12,127 bases of DNA from Candidatus Colwellbacteria bacterium RIFCSPLOWO2_01_FULL_48_10. Its GTDB lineage: Bacteria > Patescibacteriota > Minisyncoccia > UBA6257 > Colwellbacteraceae. Of this stretch, positions 7,601-12,127 are shown in pieces. The stretch lies in assembly GCA_001817755.1 (NCBI GenBank), contig MHIY01000015.1:3805-15931 (forward strand), in the 5' to 3' direction. The notes under the pieces were generated by a model that was not told the origin of the DNA, searched no databases, and saw only the letters and a program-made list of their open reading frames with translations. Every line of letters starts with the position of its first letter. Position 1 is the stretch's first letter. The position numbers were made by a program, and so were the translations under genes.

Positions 7601-7606
7601 ATTTTA
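7601..7606 (-). promoter_or_regulatory. Possible -10 box of the DedA-like gene
   Basis: TAAAAT (5/6) on the minus strand ends exactly 7 bases before the ATG at 7593. The upstream sequence is AT-rich, so chance is a concern; the 17-base-spaced TTTCAA is a weak -35. Confidence 0.3.
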
Positions 7607-7628
7607 AAGTTTAAATTTCAAAATTGAA

Positions 7629-7740
7629 AGTTGTCGCTTGGCAGTTCCTTTGAGTGCTCGGAGCTTCGACAAAAATGTATAAGCAGAGCGATACATTGAG
7701 GAGAAGCGACACCGCAATCGAAGGAACTGATAGCGACTAG
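7629..7740. repeat. Long imperfect inverted repeat after ychF
   Basis: Two arms (about 7631-7680 and 7691-7740) pair across a 10-base loop, AAGCAGAGCG (7681-7690). Paired blocks from outside in are GTCGCT (7633-7638) with AGCGAC; CAGTTCCTT with AAGGAACTG, then GA with TC; TGC with GCA; GCTTC with GAAGC; and AATGTAT with ATACATT. The outer edge touches the ychF stop codon. There is no T-tract after it in the ychF direction, so it is not a standard terminator. It could be a miniature repeat element or a structured 3' RNA. It fills most of the 143-base gap between ychF and the DedA-like gene. Confidence 0.7.
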
Positions 7741-8744
7741 CCGTGCCTGACGTTCACGACGTCTCCATCCTGCATTATATAATCCTTGCCTTCGATGCGC
7801 AGCCAACCTTTCTGCTTCGCGGCAGACTCGGACCCCGCTTCCAAAAGCTTTGCCCAGTTGATGACCTCGGCGCGGATGAACTTTTTTTCAAAATCACTGT
7901 GTATCACTCCGGCCGCTTGCGGAGCCTTCCATCCCCTCTCGATAGTCCACGCACGCGTCTCCTCCACTCCGGTTGTGAGAAAGCTAATGAGACCCAGTAC
8001 TTCGTACGCCTTCTTTATCAAGAGATCGAGGTTTTCGGCACCCGCCAAATTCATGATGACGTAATCCGCGCCGAGCGCCTTGATCTTGTCCTTTAGCTCC
8101 TGACTCACGTGCGCTTCGTCGCCGTTCAAAAGATATACCTGCGGTTTTGCGGTTATCAAGTTAAGCTCTCGCACGACCTCATCATTCAAAATTTCTTTTG
8201 GCATCGTAAAGAGCAGATTGCCGGCGCCCAGCCTTTCTTTCACGGTCTTCAGGGTCGCGGCGTCTTTGATCTTCTTCTTGTCGCCAGATTTGGCCTCGGA
8301 CTCGACTTTCGACAGACGGCGCTCGACGGAATCCAGGTCCTTCAGAATAAGCTCGGTATTGATGATGTCCATGTCGCGGACGGGGTTAACACCTTCTTCC
8401 ACGTGGATGATCTCGTCCGACGGGAAGCACCGCACGACCTCGACGATCGCGCTCACTTCCTTGATATGCGACAAGAACTGGTTCCCCAGTCCTTCGCCCT
8501 CGTTTGCGCCCTTCACGAGGCCCGCGATGTCGTAGAACTCAACGACCGCGGGGACGATCTTCTTCGTCTGGCTCATTATTGAAAGTTTTTGGAGCCGTTC
8601 GTCGGGAACAGTGACCACGCCGATATTCGGGTCTATAGTCGCAAACGGGTAATTGGCGATATTCACCTCGATCTTGGTAAGAATCTTGAACAGGGTCGAC
8701 TTGCCGACATTCGGAAGTCCGACTATACCTATTGATAAACGCAT
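7737..8744 (-). CDS. ychF: Ribosome-binding ATPase YchF (Obg family)
   Basis: Cytosolic P-loop NTPase of the Obg/TRAFAC class that binds ribosomes and, unusually, prefers ATP. The protein is 335 aa. G1 is GLPNVGKST (9-17) and G3 is DIAG (72-75). The G4 site is NGDE (207-210) in place of NKxD, the known YchF change that alters base preference. The helical insert at about 130-185 is shorter than in E. coli YchF (363 aa), which accounts for the smaller size. The C-terminal TGS domain runs from about 252 to 335 with TTGVEETRAWTI, APQAAGVIHSDFEKKFIRAEV and EGKDYIMQDGDVV. ATG at 8744 starts the conserved MRLSIGIVGLPN; the longer frame to 8792 adds only a non-conserved extension through the promoter. 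Transcription appears leaderless. Confidence 0.97.
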   Translation of the reverse strand: MRLSIGIVGLPNVGKSTLFKILTKIEVNIANYPFATIDPNIGVVTVPDERLQKLSIMSQTKKIVPAVVEFYDIAGLVKGANEGEGLGNQFLSHIKEVSAIVEVVRCFPSDEIIHVEEGVNPVRDMDIINTELILKDLDSVERRLSKVESEAKSGDKKKIKDAATLKTVKERLGAGNLLFTMPKEILNDEVVRELNLITAKPQVYLLNGDEAHVSQELKDKIKALGADYVIMNLAGAENLDLLIKKAYEVLGLISFLTTGVEETRAWTIERGWKAPQAAGVIHSDFEKKFIRAEVINWAKLLEAGSESAAKQKGWLRIEGKDYIMQDGDVVNVRHG

Positions 8745-8751
8745 AGTGGAT

Positions 8752-8780
8752 AGAATACTGCAATTGCTAGGTTTTAACAA
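8752..8780 (-). promoter_or_regulatory. Predicted ychF promoter, leaderless arrangement
   Basis: On the minus strand TTGTTA (8780-8775, 4/6) and TATTCT (8757-8752, 4/6) are separated by exactly 17 bases. The -10 ends 7 bases before the ychF ATG at 8744, so transcription should start on or within a few bases of the start codon. No Shine-Dalgarno is present. Confidence 0.5.
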
Positions 8781-8835
8781 CAAATTAACCATAAAGATGT
8801 AACTGTGGTCAAGAGTAAACGTTATCTATATTGGA

Positions 8836-8860
8836 AGCAGCACCTTACAAAGGTGACCTC
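8836..8860 (+). promoter_or_regulatory. Leader hairpin covering the ribosome-binding site of the 8861 gene
   Basis: CACCTT (8841-8846) pairs perfectly with AAGGTG (8850-8855) around a 3-base loop. The second arm is the Shine-Dalgarno AAGGTGA, 4 bases before ATG 8861. The leader AGCAG-CACCTT...GGTG...CCTC-ATG closely matches the leader of the gene at 9474. A -10-like TATATT (8827-8832) lies just upstream, which would put the hairpin at the very 5' end of the mRNA. Confidence 0.6.
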
Positions 8861-9337
8861 ATGAATGACAAAAACCTACTGGGATGGAAAGCCATGCAAT
8901 CGGTATTTGCCAAGAAGATCGGGGTAATCATCAAGGGCCGAGTGTACGAACGGGCTCTCGGCGCGCTTTTGCAGCTGGATCCGCAATATGCGCCGGCGAT
9001 TACCGATATCTTCATGCGCGCGATCTATCTGAAGCCAAGGGGCGGAAAATCCCTAAAACTCAGAGATGCGGATGCGACGTACTCTTTGGTCGAAGCGATT
9101 CTGAAACGCCTGGAGGATCATCTGAACGATTCGAAGCGGTACGCGGATGTTTATCTGCGCCACGCTCCAGTCGGGCAGTTCCAAATCAGTCCGACCATGA
9201 GAGTCTTGTTCAAGATCTATGAGGAGATCCTCCATGAGAAAGCCGAGGCCAAGATGCTCCCCGACTCGTTCTTGCCTCCGGAAACGCACAGCGCAGCCCT
9301 GGCCATGGATCGCCACGCAGCGACAGCATACTCTTAA
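8861..9337 (+). CDS. Hypothetical protein (158 aa)
   Basis: I do not recognise this protein. It begins MNDKNLLGWKAMQSVFAKK and is largely helical and soluble, with no signal peptide, membrane segment or cysteine. Notable stretches are KGRVYERALGALLQLDPQYAP (25-45, which could be a helical-repeat-like element) and the lysine-rich patch KPRGGKSLKLRDAD (about 58-71). ATG at 8861 is preferred over the upstream in-frame TTG at 8831 because AAGGTGA stands 4 bases before it. Codon use looks ordinary. It diverges from ychF (starts 117 bases apart) and is on the opposite strand to all recognised genes. A T-run at 9377-9382 after a weak CTCC/GGAG stem may terminate it. Its leader resembles that of the next plus-strand gene, which suggests common control. 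Confidence 0.75.
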   Translation: MNDKNLLGWKAMQSVFAKKIGVIIKGRVYERALGALLQLDPQYAPAITDIFMRAIYLKPRGGKSLKLRDADATYSLVEAILKRLEDHLNDSKRYADVYLRHAPVGQFQISPTMRVLFKIYEEILHEKAEAKMLPDSFLPPETHSAALAMDRHAATAYS

Positions 9338-9428
9338 CCCGCTTAGTCACTCCTGAAGCTACAAGGCCGACGGAGATTTTTTATACCAGGCACCATCTCA
9401 CCAATATTCCTCGATAAGAGGTTTAATT

Positions 9429-9437
9429 TGCTATAAT
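9429..9437 (+). promoter_or_regulatory. Extended -10 promoter of the 9474 gene
   Basis: TGCTATAAT matches the extended -10 consensus TGnTATAAT perfectly. There is no strong -35 (TCGATA at 9411-9416 is 4/6 with 15-base spacing), as is common for extended -10 promoters. The expected start near 9444 gives a leader of about 30 bases. Confidence 0.75.
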
Positions 9438-9447
9438 TATATCAGTC

Positions 9448-9473
9448 AGCAGTACCTTGATTGGTGTTGCCTC
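9448..9473 (+). promoter_or_regulatory. Leader hairpin covering the ribosome-binding site of the 9474 gene
   Basis: GCAGTACC (9449-9456) pairs with GGTGTTGC (9463-9470), 8 bp including two G-U pairs, around the loop TTGATT. The second arm contains the GGTG Shine-Dalgarno, and the stem ends 3 bases before ATG 9474. The sequence shares AGCAGyACCTT, GGTG and CCTCATG with the leader at 8836-8863. Confidence 0.6.
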
Positions 9474-9707
9474 ATGGACGAAAACGACCTCCAACCCGAA
9501 ATCCGCAAGGATCTCGAACGCCAGCTTTCCCGGAGCCGCAGGCGGATCAGGGAGCCGCGCATGACCCGCCGCACTCTCAAGAAGTGGCGACGCGATGCGC
9601 GCCCTGGCCCGTTCTTCGATGACTTGATCATCCTGCAACGCGGCGGGAAGGCTGGCTTGGTCCTCTGGTGGCTCAGCACAACAACCCCCATCCCCAACTT
9701 TTTCTAA
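9474..9707 (+). CDS. Hypothetical small arginine-rich protein (77 aa)
   Basis: I do not recognise this protein. Its first 45 residues are strongly charged and basic (RQLSRSRRRIREPR, then RRTLKKWRRDARPGP), followed by FFDDLIILQRGGKAG and a short hydrophobic tail with LVLWWL. The basic part would suit nucleic-acid or ribosome binding, but there is no family evidence. The case for a real gene is mostly its surroundings: a consensus extended -10 box about 37 bases upstream, a GGTG ribosome-binding site inside a leader hairpin, and an intrinsic terminator starting 2 bases after the stop. Third-position GC is high, as expected for coding sequence in this genome. A competing minus-strand frame (9423-9743) covers the same DNA but has no such signals of its own. 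Confidence 0.65.
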   Translation: MDENDLQPEIRKDLERQLSRSRRRIREPRMTRRTLKKWRRDARPGPFFDDLIILQRGGKAGLVLWWLSTTTPIPNFF

Positions 9708-9708
9708 G

Positions 9709-9738
9709 GCCTTGCTCGCATCGAGTAGGGCAATTTTT
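9709..9738 (+). terminator. Intrinsic terminator after the 9474 gene
   Basis: GCCTTGCTCG (9709-9718) pairs with CGAGTAGGGC (9722-9731), 10 bp with two G-U pairs and a 3-base loop, followed by AATTTTT. It begins 2 bases after the stop codon and abuts the end of the convergent thioredoxin-like gene at 9740. No T-tract follows it on the minus strand. Confidence 0.8.
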
Positions 9739-9739
9739 C

Positions 9740-10018
9740 TCACGCGGTCTTTTCACCGCCCGGACGCGCCCACGCTTTGAAACTTTCGTAATCTGTTTCG
9801 CCGCAGATATAAGCCTTGGTCTCCGTATTGAAGAAAAACGGCACTCCTCCGCAAAGACCTTTGTCGTATCCCTTCATCTTCTCGAGATTAGAATCATTGT
9901 GCCAGACCTCGAACCGATTCACCTTCAGGCCCTCTTCTTTTTCCAGGCGCTCGACGAGCGGGACCATCCTTACGCAGTGCGGACACTCCTCGCCATAGAA
10001 TTCAACAAGGTTGTTCAC
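9740..10018 (-). CDS. Thioredoxin/glutaredoxin-fold protein with CPHC motif
   Basis: Small single-domain thioredoxin-fold protein of 92 aa, probably a thiol-disulfide oxidoreductase in the cytosol, since it lacks a signal peptide. NLVEFYGEECPHCVRM is the first strand and helix with the active site C12-P-H-C15, the dipeptide seen in DsbA. GGVPFF (about 58-63) supplies the cis-proline loop, and KAYICGETDYESFKAW forms the last strand and helix. The length is close to glutaredoxin. There is an extra cysteine in GLCGGVP just before the cis-proline loop and another in YICGE. The start is GTG at 10018; no earlier start fits, because a consensus extended -10 box lies 6 bases upstream. The physiological partner is unknown. 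Confidence 0.85.
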   Translation of the reverse strand: MNNLVEFYGEECPHCVRMVPLVERLEKEEGLKVNRFEVWHNDSNLEKMKGYDKGLCGGVPFFFNTETKAYICGETDYESFKAWARPGGEKTA

Positions 10019-10024
10019 GCGCTC

Positions 10025-10033
10025 ATTATAACA
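10025..10033 (-). promoter_or_regulatory. Extended -10 promoter abutting the GTG start of the thioredoxin-like gene
   Basis: On the minus strand TGTTATAAT is a perfect extended -10 (TGnTATAAT). Six bases (GAGCGC) separate it from the GTG start at 10018, so the expected transcription start coincides with the start codon. Confidence 0.7.
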
Positions 10034-10052
10034 TCGCTTGATGCGCGAAACA

Positions 10053-10080
10053 GAAACCTCGCCGGCTTGGGCGAGGTTTC
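10053..10080 (-). terminator. Terminator-like hairpin after the CHRD-like gene
   Basis: GAAACCTCGCC (10053-10063) and GGCGAGGTTTC (10070-10080) form a perfect 11-bp stem with a 6-base loop, 22 bases after the CHRD-like stop. The following minus-strand sequence TGTTTC is only a weak T-tract, so termination may be partial. It separates this gene from the promoter of the thioredoxin-like gene. Confidence 0.6.
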
Positions 10081-10102
10081 AGCAGCAAAACTGCCTGGTT
10101 CG

Positions 10103-10795
10103 TTAGAACTTCAAATCTCCGCAAGCAACGTAAACACCTGCCTCGGCTGCGGACTTGTGGACGTTAATCGCAAGTGGCAATCCCGCCTTGATTTCCGGGA
10201 AGGTCGCAGTAAGTTCAGTCTCAGACTTGCCGTTCACGACATTGGTGAGCGGATACTTGACCGGACCAGGAGTGGGACATGAGCCGATGTGAATGTGAGC
10301 GGGGAGCACCGCGCCGGATGCAACGCCGGTCATGTTGAGCTTAACCTCCACCTTTCCATCATTGCTCTTAAGCATCGCCTTTCCTGATATCCCAGAGTTA
10401 TTCTGAGACAACAAGTCGACATTGACACCATCCTTAGAAACCTTGACGGCACAGGCCTTCCTGGCTGTGGAATAGGTCTGCTTGGTTGCCTTCTTGGCTT
10501 CATAATAAGCCTTTCTCGCAGCAACGAGCGACTCTTTGTAGGTTTTCAAAGCGGCCTTCTTGGCTGGCTTTTCTATGGAACCTGACAAGGCGGCATCGCG
10601 GGCGGCCTTAGCTGCGTTTACAGAAGCTTCGCGCACAGCCTTTACGGCCTGATAAGCGTTCTGCTTATTCTCGACAGACACCTTCATACAGGCCGAACGG
10701 CCCGCATTCTCGGCATCATCGGCAAGAACCGGTGACACCAACCCGGCGGCAAACATCACCGCCAACAACACCTTAGTAACATGTCCTGCTAACAT
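10103..10795 (-). CDS. Secreted protein with helical segment and CHRD-like domain
   Basis: Exported protein of 230 aa, function unknown. Residues 1-25 are a signal peptide (lysine at 8, hydrophobic core LLAVMFAAGLV, likely cleavage VLA|DD after A25). Residues about 36-115 are Ala/Lys-rich helix (AVREASVNAAKAARDAAL, ESLVAARKAYYEAKKATK) bounded by C36 and C115, which could join in a disulfide as a helical hairpin. Residues about 125-230 read as a CHRD-like beta domain: PAHIHIGSC (165-173), GPVKYPLT, VNGKSET, LAINVHKS (208-215) and YVACGDLKF. H167, H169 and H213 could bind a metal, and C173 with C225 could be a disulfide. The start is ATG at 10795 after an A-rich leader without a clear Shine-Dalgarno. 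It has its own promoter overlapping the uvrC stop. Confidence 0.8.
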   Translation of the reverse strand: MLAGHVTKVLLAVMFAAGLVSPVLADDAENAGRSACMKVSVENKQNAYQAVKAVREASVNAAKAARDAALSGSIEKPAKKAALKTYKESLVAARKAYYEAKKATKQTYSTARKACAVKVSKDGVNVDLLSQNNSGISGKAMLKSNDGKVEVKLNMTGVASGAVLPAHIHIGSCPTPGPVKYPLTNVVNGKSETELTATFPEIKAGLPLAINVHKSAAEAGVYVACGDLKF

Positions 10796-10834
10796 AAATT
10801 TCTTTTTTTGTTTTTTTATTTTCGACTGTCGATC

Positions 10835-10843
10835 ATTATACCA
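10835..10843 (-). promoter_or_regulatory. Extended -10 promoter of the CHRD-like gene, overlapping the uvrC stop
   Basis: TGGTATAAT on the minus strand is a perfect extended -10; its TATAA includes the uvrC stop codon TAA (10838-10836). The expected transcript start near 10828 lies within TCGAC-T-GTCGA (10822-10832), a perfect inverted repeat that could be an operator. The leader is about 33 bases and A-rich. Confidence 0.65.
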
Positions 10844-12127
10844 AATCGGGCAAAAAATTCACAGCTCGCAACTTGCGGTGATAGCTGACGGCGAATCTGT
10901 GCGCTTCATCGCGGACCCTTATCAAAACTTTTTTATCCGCCCACACCGGAATGCGGCCGATAAAATCATTTCTTTTTCTTTCCGGCCCCTTGGCGATACC
11001 GACCACAGGCACAGATAACCTTCGTTTTGAAAGCGCTGCCTTGGCCGCATTCACCTGTCCCTTCCCGCCATCGATGACAATGAGATCGGGCATCGGCCAT
11101 TCACCATCGTGCGCCCCCGAAAAACGCCTTGAAATAACTTCGGCTATCATGCCAGTGTCGTCTGGGCCGGCAATTCCTTTTATCTTAAATTTCCTGTAGT
11201 TGCTCTTTGCGGGCTGGCCGCCGACAAAGACAACCATTGACCCTACCGCATGCTGGCCCGAGATGTTGGAAATGTCGTACCCTTCGACTCTACTCAGGAC
11301 AGGCCCCTCGACCCTTCTGGAATGACCAATTTCCAAACCCCAATGTCCAACTTCGGTGTCTGAGATGAGGGCTGAATCCTGAATATGCTTAAGGGCAAAT
11401 AATTGCCGCTTCAGCTTCCCAGCGCGTTCGAAGTCAAGTTTCTTGCTCGCTGTTTTCATCTCCTTCTCAAGGGATCTCAAAATACGGTTTGTTTTTCCGG
11501 AGAAGATGAGCTTTATGTTCCGAATATCTTTCCGATACTCTTGCTTGCTGATGAGTCCGGCACATGTCCCAGGACAGAGTCCGATTTCGTAGTCGAAGCA
11601 CGGTCGGGACGCGGTCATGTCGTTTCTGCCTATCCCAAACTTAGGCTTAACACTAAGTGCTAAGCCGTATGACGCTAGCGCGCGAGACGCCACGATCTGT
11701 TTCGCCGGATGTGTGGAAAACGGAAATATTCTTCTTACGATTCTCAGGGCTTCGCGGATATTCGATGACGAGACGAATGGGCCATAGAACCCGCCATATT
11801 TCTTTGCCTCAGCGCCCTTCCCGCGCACCAGGAAAACACGCGGGAACTCCTCTTTCGTCACCGCGACATAAAGAAAGCTTTTATCATCCTTCTCGCGAAT
11901 ATTGTACGGCGGCTGGTATTTCTTTATGAACTTCGATTCGAGAACAAGCGCCTCAAGCGCGTTCAGGGTTTCCTTGAAATCTATCTTGGCTATCTCGGAA
12001 ACGAGCCGCTCTATCCGGAGATCATGCGGCCGGAGGAAGTAACTGGAAACCCGGCGCTTCAAGTTCGCCGCTTTGCCCACGTAGAGCAAGGCGCCTTTCG
12101 CATCCTTCATGAGGTATATGCCGGGAG
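10836..12127 (-). CDS. uvrC: Excinuclease ABC subunit C, reduced form (5' end cut by window edge)
   Basis: Nuclease subunit of UvrABC nucleotide-excision repair. The visible part starts PGIYLMKD inside the GIY-YIG domain, so only a short N-terminus is missing. Numbered from the methionine codon at 12110: YVGKAANLKRRVSSYF (10-25) is GIY-YIG; C171, C179 and C183 (CFDYEIGLCPGTC) are three of the four usual Fe-S cysteines; LEKEMKTASKKLDFERAGKLKRQL (214-237) is the UvrB-binding UVR helix pair; YDISNISG (D279), VIDGGKGQ (D347) and SYHRKLR (H411) belong to the RNase H-like nuclease that makes the 5' incision. The fourth Fe-S cysteine is absent (FPFSTHP has H134 there), the long region between UVR and RNase H is nearly missing, and the protein stops right after YHRKLR without the C-terminal helix-hairpin-helix domain. 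Two repeat-like stretches interrupt it. Confidence 0.93.
   Translation of the reverse strand, partial: PGIYLMKDAKGALLYVGKAANLKRRVSSYFLRPHDLRIERLVSEIAKIDFKETLNALEALVLESKFIKKYQPPYNIREKDDKSFLYVAVTKEEFPRVFLVRGKGAEAKKYGGFYGPFVSSSNIREALRIVRRIFPFSTHPAKQIVASRALASYGLALSVKPKFGIGRNDMTASRPCFDYEIGLCPGTCAGLISKQEYRKDIRNIKLIFSGKTNRILRSLEKEMKTASKKLDFERAGKLKRQLFALKHIQDSALISDTEVGHWGLEIGHSRRVEGPVLSRVEGYDISNISGQHAVGSMVVFVGGQPAKSNYRKFKIKGIAGPDDTGMIAEVISRRFSGAHDGEWPMPDLIVIDGGKGQVNAAKAALSKRRLSVPVVGIAKGPERKRNDFIGRIPVWADKKVLIRVRDEAHRFAVSYHRKLRAVNFLPDLV
11283..11357. repeat. Repeat-like in-frame insertion in uvrC, before the RNase H domain
   Basis: This segment encodes about 25 residues (EVGHWGLEIGHSRRV then EGPVLSRVEG) between the end of the UVR region and the conserved YDISNISG. 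On the plus strand it contains CCCTTCGACTCTACTCAGG and CCCCTCGACCCTTCTGG, plus tandem-like CCAATTTCC / CCAATGTCC. These read as repeat DNA rather than conserved UvrC sequence. I recall similar CCTTCGAC...CTCAGG repeats as dispersed elements in bacterial genomes, but could not check that here. Confidence 0.45.
11637..11702. repeat. Palindrome-bearing in-frame insertion in the uvrC Fe-S region
   Basis: GGCTTA (11644-11649) pairs with TAAGCC (11661-11666), with inner CACT and AGTG pairing, making a nearly perfect 23-base palindrome beside CGCTAGCG and CGCGCG. It encodes roughly KQIVASRALASYGLALSVKP, lengthening the gap between FPFSTH and the Fe-S CFDYEIGLC block to 37 residues, where about 12 separate the first two cysteines in E. 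coli UvrC. Confidence 0.45.

Noticed and set aside
7618..7806. Minus-strand 62-codon frame across the ychF end and the long inverted repeat.
   Set aside because: It is out of frame with ychF over most of its length and its product is simply the translated inverted repeat.
9351..9382. Possible terminator (CTCC...GGAG then TTTTTT) after the 8861 gene.
   Set aside because: Only a 4-bp stem with an 18-base loop can be drawn, so I did not list it as a separate feature.
9423..9743. Minus-strand frame of 106 codons starting GTG and overlapping the stop of the thioredoxin-like gene (GTGA).
   Set aside because: The overlap looks like a coupled start, but the frame has no family features and runs antisense to a plus-strand gene that has its own promoter, ribosome-binding site and terminator.

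Overview
The window looks like a chromosomal segment from a Candidate Phyla Radiation (Patescibacteria, probably Parcubacteria-like) bacterium of roughly 50% GC. This is an inference from gene content and style, not a database match: a large UvrD helicase fused to an iron-sulfur nuclease, a reduced UvrC, a free-standing cyanophycin-synthetase-type ATP-grasp enzyme, a secreted CHRD-like protein, GC-rich palindromic elements, and short intergenic gaps. The standard genetic code (TGA as stop) fits all genes.

All recognisable genes lie on the minus strand. Reading down from the right edge they are: uvrC (N-terminus cut by the window); a secreted CHRD-like protein; a small thioredoxin-fold protein with a CPHC motif; the ychF ATPase/GTPase; a DedA/VTT-like membrane protein; a UvrD-type helicase with a PD-(D/E)XK Fe-S nuclease; a CphA-like ATP-grasp ligase; murB; and an M17 leucyl aminopeptidase (C-terminus cut by the left edge). 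murB and the peptidase overlap by one base (TAATG). The themes are DNA repair (uvrC, uvrD-nuclease), cell-wall and peptide metabolism (murB, ATP-grasp, peptidase) and ribosome-associated housekeeping (ychF).

Three genes run the other way, on the plus strand: 3589-3876, 8861-9337 and 9474-9707. All encode proteins I do not recognise. They have Shine-Dalgarno-like GGTG sequences. Two of them share a leader in which a hairpin covers that ribosome-binding site. Two are followed by clear intrinsic terminators, and one has a consensus extended -10 box.

The minus-strand genes look different. Several have a -10-like hexamer that ends only 6-9 bases before the start codon and no Shine-Dalgarno, which suggests leaderless mRNAs (murB, ychF, the thioredoxin-like gene, and less surely the DedA-like and uvrD genes). 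This contrast in start architecture is the most interesting pattern in the window.

Palindromic or repeat-like sequence is scattered through the window. There is a 112-bp imperfect inverted repeat directly after ychF, a GC-rich hairpin upstream of the ATP-grasp gene, and in-frame insertions of similar sequence inside uvrD (4563-4625) and uvrC (about 11637-11702 and 11283-11357). No tRNA, rRNA, CRISPR array, transposase or integrase was seen.
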